Positions 20,544-32,197 of a stretch of DNA of 64,000 nt are shown in pieces; the first letter of the stretch is position 1, and every line of letters begins with the position of its first letter. Under the pieces are notes generated by a model. It saw only the letters and a list, made by a program, of their open reading frames with translations, was not told the origin of the DNA and did not search any database. Source of the stretch: Helianthus annuus (taxonomy: Eukaryota; Streptophyta; Magnoliopsida; Asterales; Asteraceae); contig NC_035437.2 of assembly GCF_002127325.2 (NCBI RefSeq), forward strand, positions 167,554,263 through 167,618,262, written 5' to 3'. The position numbers and the translations under genes were made by a program.

Positions 20544-23500
20544 TCAATCAGTAAAACGGATCATTTTTAGAAAATCCACAAGCACTCTGAATTTCGAGCT
20601 GCTGACAGGTTTGGTGAACAAATCAGCAGCATTTGCATCTGTGTCGATTTGTTCAAGAGTAATCAGACCTCTGTCAAAGCAGTCTCGAATGAAATGAACT
20701 TTAATATCAATGTGCTTGGTTTTGGAGTGGAAAACAGGATTTCTAACAATTTGTATTGCAGCATCATTATCGCAGTAAATAGTAGTGTTAAGATAAGTCA
20801 AACCATAATCCTGCAATTGATGTTGCATCCACACCACCTGGGAGCAAGAAGCAGAAGCAGAAGCAGCAACATACTCAGCTTCAGCTGTGGATATCGCCAC
20901 CGTTTGTTGTTTCTTGCACTGCCAAGAAATGAGCCGATCACCCAAAAATTGACATCCCGCATAAGTGGATTTCCTGTCACTGTCAGTACCTCCAAAATTG
21001 CTGTCAGAGAAAGCAAACAAGTCAAAATTTGAATCTCTCGGATACCACAGGCCAAACCGAGGTCGGCCTTTAAGATACCGAAAGATCCGTTTAACAGAAA
21101 TAAGATGAGAAGTTTTAGGATTAGCCTGATAGCGTGCACAGTTGCAAACAGCGAACATGATGTCCGGACGGCTAGCTGTGAGATACATCAATGACCCGAT
21201 CATTGACCTATATTGACGTTGATTTACAGACTCTCCTTCTTCATCTTCAGTCAATAATGGTCTCTCAGCCATAGGTGTTTCAGCAGGCTTTGCGTCCGTG
21301 AATTTGAACTTTGCCAGGACATCATCCACATACTTCCCTTGATGAATCAGAATTCCTTGTGAACTCTGCTTGACTTGTAGACCCAAAAACAGTGTCATCT
21401 CCCCCAGAGCACTCATTTCAAACTTTTTCTTCATAACTCTCTCGAACTCCTTGCACAGATCCTCGCTTGTAGATCCGAAAATGATGTCATCAACGTAGAT
21501 TTGAACCAAAATTTGATCACGTCCTACCCTCTTGATAAACAGAGTCTGGTCTATGGTGCCACGCGTATATCCATGAGCCAACAGATGCTCTGTTAGGGTG
21601 GCATACCAAGCTCGAGGAGCCTGATGTAATCCGTACAACGCCTTGTCTAACTTGTAGGCGTACTCAGGATGATCTGGATGCACAAACCCTGGCGGTTGCT
21701 CGACAAAAATTTCCTCCTTCACATCTCCATAGAGAAACGCGGTCTTGACATCCATCTGATAAACAGTGAATCCCATGTACGACGCGTAAGCCAAAAAGAT
21801 CCGGATGGCTTCAAGTCGCGCAACCGGAGCATATACTTCATCATAATCTAGACCTTCGATTTGTCTAAATCCCTGAACCACCAGCCTTGCTTTGTTTCGA
21901 ACAATGACACCCGCAGAATCCTGCTTGTTTCGAAAAACCCATCTAGTTCCAAGCTTACGCTTTCCTGCTGGCAACTTGACAAGCTTCCATACTCCAAGTT
22001 TTTCAAACTGGTTCAGCTCTTCGTGCATAGCATCTACCCAGCCAGGTTCCTGCAAAGCTATATCAATGGTTTTAGGTTCGATTTGAGAAAGATAACAAGA
22101 ATATAAGCAAGTGTTAATGGTTCCTGATTGACTCCTGGTCAAAATTCCTGCATTTACAGGACCAATCACATTTTCGATTGGGTGATTGCGTTGAACGCTC
22201 GTCGGTATGGCCAAATCAGGTACAGTCTCCTCTGCAGTGGTGGTGTTGCTACACTCCCCCTCATCAGGTGCACTTGTAGTGTGAACTACAGGAGAAGTGA
22301 CGGTACAATCCTCAGGAATTGGATCAGGAAACATTGCAGAGTCACTGGTTGATGCACCTTCAGGGGATTGATTGACCATCGGTGTCGGTGTAGGATGTTG
22401 CGTGAACACCATTCCCGGTGGATCAACAGTATGATGCTTCACATTTTCTTGCATCTGTGCTTCGTCCTCAGTATCTTCAAATGACAATGGTTGTTTGGGA
22501 ACTGACTCACCTGCAACTGAAACATCACTTGACAAAATGTTAAATGATTTAAACAGAGCAGAATAATCATATAACCAATCTGGACCGACTCTAGCGTCCG
22601 TAGCATTCTCTTCAAGCCATTCGATGTTGCACGCCTCAACAACTTTTCTAGTTACTTTGTTGTATACCCTATAAGCAGAGCCTTTAGCATATCCAACAAA
22701 GTAACATTCGTCACCTTTGACTTCAAACTTTCCATTTGAGTCCATTAGTAATAATACACATGGACAACCAAAAATACGAAAGTGTGAAACCGAAGGTTTA
22801 CGTCCTTCCAGAATCTCATAAGGGGTTTTCATGTGACGTTTATTTACTAAAGCATGATTCTGGATATAACAAGCCGTGCTAACAGCTTCGGCCCAAAAGA
22901 AGCTAGGAAGCTTTGAATCAGCCAGCATGGTACGTGCTGCCTCAATTAGAGTACGATTCCTTCTTTCAGCCACTCCATTCTTTTGTGGAGTGCGAGGCGC
23001 ACTGAACTGTCGATCAATTCCCTTTTCAATGCAGAACGTATCCAAAGTAACATTCTTGAATTCTGTCCCATTGTCTGATCGAATAACCTTCACCTTAGTA
23101 CTCGCTTGATTTTCAGCCAATGTAATGAATTGTTTCACCAGTGCAGCAGTTTCGTTTTTGTGACTGAGAAAATACACCCAAGTGTAGCGAGAGTAATCAT
23201 CGACGATTACTAGACAGTAAGCTTTCTTCCCGATACTCAGCACATTCACTGGACCAAAAAGATCCATGTGAAGTAGTTCGAGTATAGCTTTTGTTGAAGG
23301 TACTGGTTTAGTCTTGTGAGGTTTTCGATGAGCCTTTCCTTTCGCACAAGCAACACACTTTTCCACCAACATGAAATCCTTAATCGGAAGATCTCGTACC
23401 AATTGACCTTTAGCTAGACGATTCAGATTTTTCATATTCACGTGCCCAAGTCGACGATGCCACAAAAGACCATCATGCTCTGAAATCTTCGAAAATAAAC

Positions 23501-23906
23501 AAGTGATCTCTTCACACGGTTTCTTGTTCATATCAATGACGTAAGCATTTCCTTTTCTTTCAGCTGTCATCAAGAACCAGTCTTCTGGAATAACAATCCC
23601 AGGCTTAAGAACATGACACCCTTTCTTCGTAAAATGAACTGAATTCCCTCTATCACAAATCTGCGAAATACTTAACAGATTGTGCTTCAGTTCTGGAACA
23701 TAATTGACATTTTCAAAGCTGAGAACACCGTTTTGAACAGTTCCTTTCAAAGTGATTCTGCCAGATTCACCTCCCGCAAATGAGACATATCCACCATTAA
23801 ATTCTTTGACATTCACAAGTTGGGATAAGTCTCCTGTCATGTGCCTGGAACAGCCACTATCCATGTACCAGAGGCGCACGGTAGTCCTCCACAGCTGTTC
23901 CTGCAC
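20544..23906 (-). CDS. Element B pol: protease-integrase-reverse transcriptase-RNase H (1,120 aa)
   Basis: The frame is intact. Order: aspartic protease [14 protein letters not shown] (about residue 13); gag-pre-integrase and HHCC finger ([18 protein letters not shown]); integrase catalytic D (MDLFGPVNV), D ([11 protein letters not shown]) and E ([13 protein letters not shown]); RT ([30 protein letters not shown] near residue 805); and RNase H ([34 protein letters not shown]). All catalytic signatures are present. The first codon (23906) is GTG and there is no in-frame ATG before the protease. Expression must therefore come from a Gag-Pol fusion or another recoding event. The frame is offset by two from gag and opens at a splice-acceptor-like site. 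Confidence 0.96.
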   Translation of the reverse strand: MQEQLWRTTVRLWYMDSGCSRHMTGDLSQLVNVKEFNGGYVSFAGGESGRITLKGTVQNGVLSFENVNYVPELKHNLLSISQICDRGNSVHFTKKGCHVLKPGIVIPEDWFLMTAERKGNAYVIDMNKKPCEEITCLFSKISEHDGLLWHRRLGHVNMKNLNRLAKGQLVRDLPIKDFMLVEKCVACAKGKAHRKPHKTKPVPSTKAILELLHMDLFGPVNVLSIGKKAYCLVIVDDYSRYTWVYFLSHKNETAALVKQFITLAENQASTKVKVIRSDNGTEFKNVTLDTFCIEKGIDRQFSAPRTPQKNGVAERRNRTLIEAARTMLADSKLPSFFWAEAVSTACYIQNHALVNKRHMKTPYEILEGRKPSVSHFRIFGCPCVLLLMDSNGKFEVKGDECYFVGYAKGSAYRVYNKVTRKVVEACNIEWLEENATDARVGPDWLYDYSALFKSFNILSSDVSVAGESVPKQPLSFEDTEDEAQMQENVKHHTVDPPGMVFTQHPTPTPMVNQSPEGASTSDSAMFPDPIPEDCTVTSPVVHTTSAPDEGECSNTTTAEETVPDLAIPTSVQRNHPIENVIGPVNAGILTRSQSGTINTCLYSCYLSQIEPKTIDIALQEPGWVDAMHEELNQFEKLGVWKLVKLPAGKRKLGTRWVFRNKQDSAGVIVRNKARLVVQGFRQIEGLDYDEVYAPVARLEAIRIFLAYASYMGFTVYQMDVKTAFLYGDVKEEIFVEQPPGFVHPDHPEYAYKLDKALYGLHQAPRAWYATLTEHLLAHGYTRGTIDQTLFIKRVGRDQILVQIYVDDIIFGSTSEDLCKEFERVMKKKFEMSALGEMTLFLGLQVKQSSQGILIHQGKYVDDVLAKFKFTDAKPAETPMAERPLLTEDEEGESVNQRQYRSMIGSLMYLTASRPDIMFAVCNCARYQANPKTSHLISVKRIFRYLKGRPRFGLWYPRDSNFDLFAFSDSNFGGTDSDRKSTYAGCQFLGDRLISWQCKKQQTVAISTAEAEYVAASASASCSQVVWMQHQLQDYGLTYLNTTIYCDNDAAIQIVRNPVFHSKTKHIDIKVHFIRDCFDRGLITLEQIDTDANAADLFTKPVSSSKFRVLVDFLKMIRFTD

Positions 23907-23983
23907 GAGTAGCGGGATTAGTTAGATTTAGGAACCCAGCCCATAGTGGATCTGGGTTTTCCTTGAGCATCGAAATACGTTAC
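23901..23983 (-). other. Candidate intron joining gag to pol in element B
   Basis: On the minus strand a donor-like AGG|GTAACG (GT at 23983-23982) and an acceptor-like CTACTCGTGCAG|G (AG ending at 23901) bracket 83 nt, with CTAAC/CTAAT branch-point-like words 20-25 nt before the acceptor. Removing 83 nt (remainder 2) skips the gag stop and restores the pol frame with a phase-0 junction. Unspliced RNA would make Gag only. This is a hypothesis; readthrough or frameshifting remain possible. Confidence 0.4.
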
Positions 23984-26900
23984 CCTCTGCCAAACTAAAT
24001 TGTCTTTATTTAAAAATTTTGATGAATTCGCATTGGCAGAATTTTTATGAAGTGTATGAGGCAAGTTGGAATGCACGACTTTAGATTTAGGTTTCCAATA
24101 TTGTTTAGACCAGTTGTTAGCATAATTACCAAACGCCTTAAATCTGTTTTCTGAAAAATGATTTTGCTGATTTTTATGTCTACGTTTGGCTGCATTCCAA
24201 TCTTGATCAGAAGGCCTGACCCTACGATGGTCGTTCTTCATTGTCTTAGACCTATCAGTCTTCATTGACTTAGAAGGACCAAATCGATTTGGTTTGACTT
24301 TCTGATGTTGTGCGTGTTGAGTTTTAGACTGCACAGAGGAAGACAACGAAACACAGTTTCTGGCAATGTGCCCGGCTATCCCACAATTGAAACAAATCTG
24401 TCGTTTCACTGTGGAAGAGTTTTGATGATTCACAGTGGCTGCGGGTCTTTTGGGTCTTGAAGATGGAGCTTGCTTGTTCTGTTTTGATTGACTTGCTTGT
24501 GCCTTCCCTGAGCTTGTAGATACCTGAGGATCAGAACTAGCACTGGCACAAGCATGAGAATCTGAAAAAGTAGAGTTTTCATTTTTTACTGTTTCATGAA
24601 AATCATTTTGATTAGGTGTTTCAGATGTTGACTTATGATTTTCTTCACAAGTATTTTCTTTCAAACTTTCATTTAAGAAAACTTCTTTCTCGTTTTGCAA
24701 ATCATTTTGAGTTTCAGTCTCGATCGAGGCTGAGACGTCATCAACAAATAATGACTCCTTTCTATCGTTGCCATCCAAAGAAGTTCCATCAGATTCATCA
24801 GTAGAAATGTCCACTGAATTTGATTCACACGAAAAATCAGTGGGTGATTGGTTTTCTTGTGAAGCATTTTCAGTGGTTTCACTGAAAGTGTCCTGAGGAA
24901 CATCGTTGGTCACACTATTTTCACCTTGAGAATCAGAAACATTAGAATCACAATTTTCAGCAGTTGCAAAACATTCATCATCACACGCATTTTTAAAAGG
25001 TTCATCACAAGCATTTTTAAAAGATTCATCACAAGCATTCACTGTTTTGCCCAAAACATCAGGCCCAAAAGAAGACGAAACATAACTATGAAATGAGTTC
25101 AAAAACGCTTGTCCAAACACACAACCAGAATTAGTATTATCAAAAGAAGTTTTAGAAGAATCAGATTCTAAAACTTGTTCACTTCCAAACACATCTCCCC
25201 ATATCACTTCAGGTACTTTATCTGCACATGACGAAGAACTGTTAGGATCAAAAGTACCCTTTGACACAAAACACGTCTCTGGTTTTACCTGTTCTTCAGC
25301 AAGTTTACCATTAATTGAGGACTTACTATTTTTGGAACCTTCAACATTCACTGAGGGCTTATTATTTTTGGGTCCGTATGTCATTTTACTTTCATTCAGC
25401 ATCTCCTCCTCGGTCATAGGTAAATATGTGTAATTGTTATTGTACGGAGGAGGAGTCTGATTATAACCCAATCCCGACCCTTTCTTTTTAGAGTAAGCCA
25501 ATTGTTGATCACAGAGATTTTTGACTAATTTACTGGAGGAATCGAATTTTTTAATGTTTAACTGATTAATTTGGTATTTATCCCTAACATTCTCCAGTTC
25601 CTTAGTCACCTCACACAGTTTTTCTTTAACTATGATGAGTTGGGCCGTGGCTACACTAACATCGTCTTTGAGTTGGACGATATCCTTACGCTGAGCTTCG
25701 ATTTTCTCTTTGAAAAGTTTTTCATTTTTCGTTAAAGTGAAGTTTTTGCGTTTAATTTCATTATAGTCTTCGATTAGCTCAGCGTTATGGATTCTATAGG
25801 CCTCAACTCGTTCCCTACATTCAGAAGTGCAGAAAACAGAAATTACCTCTTCTTTAGTGAGACCTTTGACAGGTGCTGACAGGATTTGAGTCATGAAGGC
25901 GAAGTTTTCAGCTGACGACTCCTCCTCCTGTGCTACCTTCACATCATCATTCACCGAATCGTTGCTGGCCATGAAAGCGATATTGCTTGAGTTGGCTTGA
26001 TTTTCAGGAGCTGAGATGTTTAGTCTTTCTATCTCTGAACTCCAGTCAAAAGGCGAATCAGGCTGAACCACCAAAGCTTGGGCCAATCCCATAGGTTGTG
26101 GGCTTCCACTGTTGACATTATCAGCAGGCACACCAGTTGTAGTCACAAGAGCTCTTTCTCGATTGGGCGTAACAGGAGCAGCAGGCTGAGCTGGAGGTTG
26201 TTCACCATTCACCTTGGGTTTCGTGCAATTTCTAGCTAAATGACCCTGTTCATGACAATTATAGCAACGAAACTCAAATGGCATCTTTGCGGGGCCCGAG
26301 AACGTAAGACCTTGCCATTTGTTTTTCCCTGTTTTCCTCACAAAGTTTTTAGCTCTAAAAGCCGCCATAGCCATCTGCCACGTGATATCCATTTCTTCCA
26401 CATCTTCTGGATGAATTTGATCCAAATCATCCATGGAAAACTTAGGAGGACCAAGGTTTCCCGAAGTAAAGGCATTCAAGCAATTTATGACTGAAGCTGC
26501 AATTTCAAGATTTTCTTTTGACTGTTTTGAGAAGAAGGCAACCATTTCATTGCTCGCAACAGAGGCAGAAGGTGCAGCAGAAGCCTTTCCAGCACTAGTA
26601 GGGGAAGCCTGAGTAGAGGACCCTGAGTTGTAGACATTTGCTGAAGTGGGAGCAGGTTTAGCAGCTGTAGCATTGCGAAACATCTGGAATCCTCCTTGAG
26701 ACAGAAGAGCTGTGTTACTGTCACTGGATGTGGTGGGAGCTATTGAGAACCCGGCAGCCAGCATGCTGTTCTTGTAGTTAGTCTCTCTCTGCTTATCATC
26801 CAATTCACAAGCTTTGATATGCGAGATCATCTCAGACAGGGTGCATCTTGCAAGATCTTTGGTTTTCTTGATCATAGCAACATGATGATCCCAACTCTTG

Positions 26901-27484
26901 GGCAATGCATTGAGAAGTTGTCTGTTGGTGGATGCGTTTGTGGTATGAATTTCTTCCATTTGCATTTGAGTCACCAGCTTGACAAACCTTTGGATCTGAT
27001 TATCTACTGTTTCACCATAAATATGGTTGAAATTGTTGAAGTTTTGTTGCAGCAAGTTCCTTCGACTCTCTTTCATATCTTCATTACCTTCATACACTTC
27101 TACCAGAGAATCCCACAGTTCCTTGGCAGATTTGCAGGTGCGAAAGCCCATAGCAATATTAGGACCTAAACCCATGGTCAGATAGGAAAGAGCTCTATCA
27201 TCTTCTTCAACAATGAGCATATCATCTTCAGTGTATTGATCTCGAGGCTTCTTTATTTTAACATCAGGTTCTGTAGGGCTTTCCATCATAATCTCCCTAG
27301 GTCCTCTCAAGATGCTGCGCCATAGCTTGTAATCTTTAACTTTCAGATGCTGTTCAAAGCGCCACTTCCACTCGGGAAAGTCATTGGCATCAGTTAATCT
27401 CGGAATACGTGTTGTGGTTCCTAGCTTTGAATCCAGTTCTTGTTGTTGAGTTAGGGCAGACAATTCACTGTTGTTGGTTGACAT
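23918..27484 (-). CDS. Element B gag (1,188 aa)
   Basis: It starts at a true ATG ([11 protein letters not shown]). Residues about 30-240 carry the copia capsid fold typical of the UBN2/gag family ([32 protein letters not shown]). CCHC knuckles lie at about residue 403 ([14 protein letters not shown]) and about 1030 ([14 protein letters not shown]). Between them are a charged coiled coil (about 545-670, with [16 protein letters not shown]) and a long Ser/Asn/Glu-rich, probably disordered stretch. The C-terminus (GWVPKSN) ends at TAA 23918-23920. At nearly 1,200 residues the Gag is long for Ty1/copia, as is usual in Sireviruses. There is no protease within gag; it begins in pol. Confidence 0.95.
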   Translation of the reverse strand: MSTNNSELSALTQQQELDSKLGTTTRIPRLTDANDFPEWKWRFEQHLKVKDYKLWRSILRGPREIMMESPTEPDVKIKKPRDQYTEDDMLIVEEDDRALSYLTMGLGPNIAMGFRTCKSAKELWDSLVEVYEGNEDMKESRRNLLQQNFNNFNHIYGETVDNQIQRFVKLVTQMQMEEIHTTNASTNRQLLNALPKSWDHHVAMIKKTKDLARCTLSEMISHIKACELDDKQRETNYKNSMLAAGFSIAPTTSSDSNTALLSQGGFQMFRNATAAKPAPTSANVYNSGSSTQASPTSAGKASAAPSASVASNEMVAFFSKQSKENLEIAASVINCLNAFTSGNLGPPKFSMDDLDQIHPEDVEEMDITWQMAMAAFRAKNFVRKTGKNKWQGLTFSGPAKMPFEFRCYNCHEQGHLARNCTKPKVNGEQPPAQPAAPVTPNRERALVTTTGVPADNVNSGSPQPMGLAQALVVQPDSPFDWSSEIERLNISAPENQANSSNIAFMASNDSVNDDVKVAQEEESSAENFAFMTQILSAPVKGLTKEEVISVFCTSECRERVEAYRIHNAELIEDYNEIKRKNFTLTKNEKLFKEKIEAQRKDIVQLKDDVSVATAQLIIVKEKLCEVTKELENVRDKYQINQLNIKKFDSSSKLVKNLCDQQLAYSKKKGSGLGYNQTPPPYNNNYTYLPMTEEEMLNESKMTYGPKNNKPSVNVEGSKNSKSSINGKLAEEQVKPETCFVSKGTFDPNSSSSCADKVPEVIWGDVFGSEQVLESDSSKTSFDNTNSGCVFGQAFLNSFHSYVSSSFGPDVLGKTVNACDESFKNACDEPFKNACDDECFATAENCDSNVSDSQGENSVTNDVPQDTFSETTENASQENQSPTDFSCESNSVDISTDESDGTSLDGNDRKESLFVDDVSASIETETQNDLQNEKEVFLNESLKENTCEENHKSTSETPNQNDFHETVKNENSTFSDSHACASASSDPQVSTSSGKAQASQSKQNKQAPSSRPKRPAATVNHQNSSTVKRQICFNCGIAGHIARNCVSLSSSVQSKTQHAQHQKVKPNRFGPSKSMKTDRSKTMKNDHRRVRPSDQDWNAAKRRHKNQQNHFSENRFKAFGNYANNWSKQYWKPKSKVVHSNLPHTLHKNSANANSSKFLNKDNLVWQRVTYFDAQGKPRSTMGWVPKSN

Positions 27485-27557
27485 GGTTAATTAATCAGTT
27501 AATTAATTAATTTTATTAAGTCCAAAATCAACAGTCCAAACGTCCGTAACACAATGT

Positions 27558-27785
27558 CGTTGCGAGTCGAAACGTGGTTGCGAGTCAATTTTCTGATGGT
27601 TGCGAGTCGTAACTGGAATGGTTGCGAGTCGTAACAAAACCGAAAGAGCCGAAACCACGGTTGCGAGTGGAGACCAATTCTTTGGTTGCGAGTCGTAACT
27701 AAGGCAGGATGAACCGAAACCAGCAGAGGTTGAGAGTCGTAACTGAAACGTGATGAGCCGCAACTGGGTGATTGCGAGTCGTAAC
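27558..27785 (-). repeat. TTGCGAGTCGTAAC direct repeats in the gag leader
   Basis: Copies or close variants lie near 27559, 27577, 27599, 27621, 27660, 27683, 27730 and 27770, irregularly spaced 20-46 bp apart. They share GAGTCG(T/C)AAC with the cluster upstream of the additional ORF. Confidence 0.88.
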
Positions 27786-28069
27786 CTGCAAAACAATAAG
27801 TGATAAGAACTGTTTACTCGCAATCCCGACTTTTCAGCAATTTCCAAAATTCAAAGATATTGTAATCTTTGAATCTGTTGAACCGATATCCCGAAATTTC
27901 AGCAAACACCAATACTGAAATCAACAAACCAAAATCAGTGATTTTTCAATAAATTTGTCAAGTACAGTTGATAAAAGTTTCTGCAAAACACTCAACAAAT
28001 CGGATTAGTAACATATGAAGGTTCTTGAATCCGAATGATATCAAAACCGAGCCCTTGAATGGCTTCAAT

Positions 28070-28083
28070 GGCTCTGATACCAA
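28070..28083 (-). promoter_or_regulatory. Primer-binding site (initiator tRNA-Met), element B
   Basis: The minus strand reads TTGGTATCAGAGCC one base after the 5' LTR. It is complementary to the 3' end of plant initiator tRNA-Met. Confidence 0.92.
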
Positions 28084-28084
28084 T

Positions 28085-28494
28085 TGTAAAACCCGTGAGG
28101 ATCTCAATGATATCAATCTAAACCTTGTGAGAGCGCGGAAATCAAACACAAGGTGATTCAAGAACTAATATTAAGATCAAACAATAAGCAATAAATAAGA
28201 AACAAACCGAAACTTGCATTCAAAGATAATCAATGACTGATACAAGATCTCGGATGGAACTCGGTTCCAATGCTTTGTGTCGCCTGACTTCTACTCGCAA
28301 TCAACAACCCTTAATCAAGTGATCAAGGTTGTTTAAATACAAAACACATAGGGCCGAAATCCCTAAGCCCATGCGACACCTTTTCTAACTAGCCCAAACC
28401 ACATTAGTTAACCCAAAACATAAAGAACTAGATAATTACAAGATCAATCCCTAGACTTTGCTAACCTACATGAATAAACCTTCAGGTTCCAACA
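28085..28494 (-). repeat. Element B 5' LTR (410 bp)
   Basis: This is one base different from the 3' LTR (28480 against 16137). It provides the promoter (TATTTAAA at 28331-28340). Confidence 0.97.
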
Positions 28495-28499
28495 GTCTT
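28495..28499. repeat. Target-site duplication GTCTT, right copy
   Basis: This matches 15737-15741. Confidence 0.95.
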
Positions 28500-31407
28500 G
28501 GCCAATCACCTGTTGATAACCAAAAGGATGCCTGTTCACTTTTGGTTTAGAGGGCTTTTTGTAAGCCTCATAAACATGTGGGATCCTTTGGTATGATGGT
28601 TGTCCTTTACCTCTCCTGAATTGATTTCCAGGAGGTGCATCAGTCACTTGAACATCTCTTTGAACAGATGTTTGATTCAGCTGTTTTGTGACAGCTGTTT
28701 GGACTGGGACAAACAGTGGTTGTTTCTTGGTGAATTTGACAGATGATGCTGATGAACTTAAGGATGTTTTTGCAATGTACTCATTCTTTTTCTCATCAAA
28801 GTTTTTGAGATACACACATTCCTTAGTTTTGTGGTTATTTTTACCACAGATGGTGCAGCTTTCAGCAGGTACAATGACACTTGTTTTGTTTAGATCATGT
28901 GCTTTTAGATGAAAACAGTCTTTTGTTAGATGATTCCTTTTTTCACAAAAGTCACAAAACAGGTTTTTAATCTTTTCTCTCTTCTTCCTTTTCTCAGATT
29001 CCTTTGCAACAGAGTTTTGAACCACTGTTGGGATATCTTTGATAGGAATGATCTTTGCTTTTGGAGCTTTAACACCATCAGTGGTTGTGAAATCCATTGG
29101 TTTGAAGTTTTCCAGGATGTCACACTCATCAGACCATGTGGGTTTAAATTGATATTTCTCAATCTCCTCAAAAGTTGAGGATCCCACAAATCTTTCCAGA
29201 GTATTTTTGTTACCAAGTTTGTCGGTTATTTTAACCTCTTGGCCATTCTTGTTGGTTGGAATTATTTCAGTTGAACCAGCTTGATTTTCAGCAGTGTTTA
29301 CAAGATCATCATATTTTCTCTGTCCTATACCAAACTTGACATTGCTTTCAAGCTGTTTTGCAAGCATAACCTCATATCCTTTGCAAGATTCCACCAATCT
29401 TTCACAGATGATCTGGGTGGACTCCAACTCCTTTTTGCAAACTTGGTATTTTTCTACCATAGTTTGGAGTTGAGTTTTGGTTATGCTCTGCTCTTCTTTG
29501 AGACTGCTGATCACTTTATCTTTTTCAGCCAATTTGTTTCTAAGTTCTTTTAATGACTTTTCAAATTTGACTTCATCAGACAAGATTTTATCCTTAAGGT
29601 TTTCATTTACCTCTTTAATGTTTGCAAATGCAATAATACATTTGTCTGAACACAGTTTTTCAAGAACTTGAGGTGTTACCTTGGCAGCAGCCATCATGGC
29701 ACAATTACATTGATGATCACCTTCTTCATCAGCTCTCCCTTCTTCCTCACCAGCTTTCTTCACTTCTTCTTTCCCTTTATCTTCTTTGGACCAAGGGTCA
29801 GACAGTGGTTCAATCAGGGTTTCTGAATTTTCTCCCAGCAGTAGTTCACCAGCAACTGCAGTAACCACTGCTTCAGCAACTCCATCCACTATTTTAGCAC
29901 TTAGCTGTTCACCTTCAGTTTCTACCCCTTCTGGTATTGACTCTAATGCCATCAAACAAAAGTTATTATCAAAAGTATCATTAGAAGCATAGAGAGCGAA
30001 ATTTTCATCACCAAGTTCATCAGGCATGCTGCTCCAATCAACAAAGCCTTGTGTGAAAAAGCTTTGCTGATCTGGTTGTGCCACTGTTGGAGCAGCTTGT
30101 TGAGGTGCAACAGGTTGCACCTGTGCCTGAGGAACAGGGGCCTGAACATACTGAATTTGTGGAACAGTGGTTTGAACATAATGCACAGGCACAGGGGTTG
30201 CAGCATAGTGAGCAGTGTTAACATGTGCTGCAGGGGTATATTGGGTATAGTGCATAGTGTTTTGTTGTTGTGGTCTAGGGTTTGAGCTAGGATGAGTAAT
30301 TATTGGACCAGTGGTTTGACTCCTACATTCCCTAGCAAAATGACCTAGCCTATTACACTTGTAACACTTAATTTTTGACTTATCCAACCCCACCCTTAAA
30401 TTCCCATGAAGCCCTGGGAATTTTCTCCCTGTTCTTTTGTAGAATTTGCTTGTTCTAACACTAAGCAAAGCCAATTGATGCAAAATGTCCATCTCTTCTA
30501 AGTCAGTGGGATCAAAATGTTGCAAATCATTGAGTTCAAAGCACAAGTTATCTGACATCTGGTTTTCACTATTTGCAGTGAAAGCATAATTTGCAGAGGA
30601 TCAGAGTTGTTAAAACCAGCAGTTATGTCAATAAACTGATCAAAACTTTGATCCTTACTGCTGCTACCAGATTCTTCCTGAACAAAAAGAGTTGTGCTGC
30701 CAAATGAATAGTCATCTGCAACCTTTCCAAACTCTTGCAACCTCCTTTTCTGGTTTATCTCCCTTTCATAGGTCAGGAGTCTACCATGGAGTTGGGTCAG
30801 GGTCAGATCCTTGAACTCAGCTGAATTTCTAGTAACAAATGCAATTGTGTCCCATTTTTCAGGTAGTGATCTAAGAAACCTGCTATTTTGAGTTGCATTT
30901 GAAAATGTAACTTTAACAAGCCTTAGTTCACTAATGAGACAGCTAAAACGCTTAAACTGTTGGGTTAAGGATTCACCCTTGATGTGACAAAATGTTTCAT
31001 ACTGCTGATTCAGAATTTCCCTGTTGTTTTGAATAACCTCTTCTGTTCCCCCCAAATTGTTCCTTCAATGCATCCCACAATTCTTTGGCACTGTTACAAT
31101 GTAACAAGATTTCATTGGGTAATGCAGAAGCTATGATGCTAAATGCTTTGGCATCGAGTTCGAACTTTTGAAAATCAGTTTCAGTATAGTTTTCAGTTGG
31201 TTTAGGGACGAACTTCTTTGTATCCTCAGCACTTGGCACCATAGGAACATGGGGACCAAAGACAACAGACCTCCAACATCCAGTATTCTGTTGAGCAAGG
31301 ATGTGACCCATCCTTCTCTCCCAGATGTTGTATTCATTACGTTTAAGCGTAGGTGGTTTGAAAAGAGAGCCAATGTTATTCTTATCATCTTGCGATTGTG
31401 ACGTCAT
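28495..31407 (-). pseudogene. Element A gag, main part (frameshifted)
   Basis: ATG is at 31407 (MTSQSQDDKNN). The capsid part reads across three frames. An extra base in a G-run (C-run at 31048-31053 on the plus strand) and a second indel near 30588-30598 shift it. The 30558-28495 stretch has three CCHC knuckles: CYKCNRLGHFAREC, CDFCEKRNHLTKDC and CTICGKNNHKTKEC. A Gln/Pro/Val-rich region follows the first, and a coiled-coil-like segment lies in the middle (NENLKDKILSDEVKFEKSLKEL). Element B then interrupts it, and the reading frame continues at 15736. The protein is related to but clearly different from element B's gag, so A and B are separate families. Confidence 0.9.
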
Positions 31408-31572
31408 CCTGGTTGCTTTACAGGCACTGTTTAATCAACTTTAATGGTGATTAAACCTTGCTCTGTTTTTCAACAAAACGAATAAACTATCAGTATCAAC
31501 GATTGTGAGCTGAACTATTTATGTCAAAATGATTATTAAATCAAATTTGACTGTCCAAGCTCTGATACCAAT
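31408..31572 (-). other. Element A leader and primer-binding site
   Basis: A short leader of 165 bp precedes the gag ATG. At 31559-31571 the minus strand has TTGGTATCAGAG, the initiator tRNA-Met primer site, adjoining the LTR end ...CCTAACA. Confidence 0.8.
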
Positions 31573-31598
31573 TGTTAGGATCTGAGTTTGAATAAAAA
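31573..31598 (-). repeat. Stub of element A 5' LTR
   Basis: TGTTAGGATCTGAG... is all that remains (about 26 bp) before unrelated TA-associated repeat sequence starts at 31599. The rest of the LTR was lost or displaced. Confidence 0.6.
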
Positions 31599-32197
31599 CT
31601 TATATTCGGATATCCGAAACTATCTGAAATTTCCGGTTCCGAATATGAAAAAAAAATAAAAATTAAATAAAAAGTTGGATTTTCGGATATTCGATTCACT
31701 ATCTAAAAATTCGGATATCCGAAATTTCGGATACGGATTCAGATAGTGAAATCTGGTATTCGAAAATTTTGGATATCCGGTTTTGAACACCTCTAGTTTT
31801 AGTGGGTTTATTTTGTTGTGTTCACATTGGTTCTCGCAATAAAGGTGGTTCTCGCATGAACCCTACACTAGATATATTTAGGGTGAGATTCGGCTACACT
31901 TATATTCGGATATCCGAAACTATCTGAAATTTCCGGTTCCGAATATGAAAAAAAATAAAAATTAAATAAAAAGTTGGATTTTCGGATATTCGATTCACTA
32001 TCCAAAAATTCGGATATCCGAAATTTCGGATACGGATTCAGATAGTGAAATCTGGTATTCGAAAATTTTGGATATCCGGTTTTGAACACCTTTAGTTTTA
32101 GTGGGTTTATTTTGTTGTGTTCACATTGGTTCTCGCAATAAAGGTGGTTCTCGCATGAACCCTACACTAGATATATTTAGGGTGAGATTCGGCTACA
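31599..32197. repeat. Tandem duplication of a 300-bp unit (two copies)
   Basis: The unit starts TATATTCGGATATCCG and recurs exactly 300 bp later (31601 and 31901). Copies differ by a few substitutions and one base in an A-run. Each unit consists of the inner part and right end of the element at 32180-32951, followed by only its first bases (GGGTGAGATTCGGCTAC), so the junctions lie inside the element. Confidence 0.9.

Larger units (their letters stand above)
27485..28084 (-). other. Element B 5' leader
   Basis: About 600 bp lie between the 5' LTR and the gag ATG. They contain the primer site next to the LTR, an AT-rich stretch, and the TTGCGAGTCGTAAC repeat cluster. No coding sequence is seen. 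Confidence 0.8.
15742..28494 (-). mobile_element. Element B: complete young Sirevirus-type Ty1/copia retrotransposon (12,753 bp)
   Basis: Two 410-bp LTRs (15742-16151 and 28085-28494) with TG...CA ends are flanked by perfect GTCTT duplications. The minus-strand order is 5' LTR (right), primer site complementary to initiator tRNA-Met, leader with direct repeats, gag (27484-23918), pro-int-RT-RH (23906-20544), a 1.75-kb spacer with an internal polypurine tract and a promoter-like block, an 867-residue additional ORF (18793-16190), the terminal polypurine tract, and 3' LTR. All three long frames are open. The two LTRs differ at a single base (A at 16137, C at 28480), about 0.24 per cent, so the insertion is very recent and the copy may still be competent. 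Confidence 0.97.
5552..31598 (-). mobile_element. Element A: old Sirevirus-type Ty1/copia element, interrupted twice
   Basis: Read on the minus strand, the pieces are: LTR stub and primer site (31559-31598), gag (31407-28495 and 15736-15596), pol (15581-12176), spacer, and additional ORF (11622-10306 and 6904-5552). The 5' LTR keeps only about 26 bp and the 3' end is lost at 5551. Element B is inserted at the end of gag and a solo gypsy LTR inside the additional ORF. At least four stops and five frameshifts have accumulated. The layout, with a large ORF after RNase H, matches the Sirevirus/Maximus branch of Ty1/copia. Confidence 0.85.
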
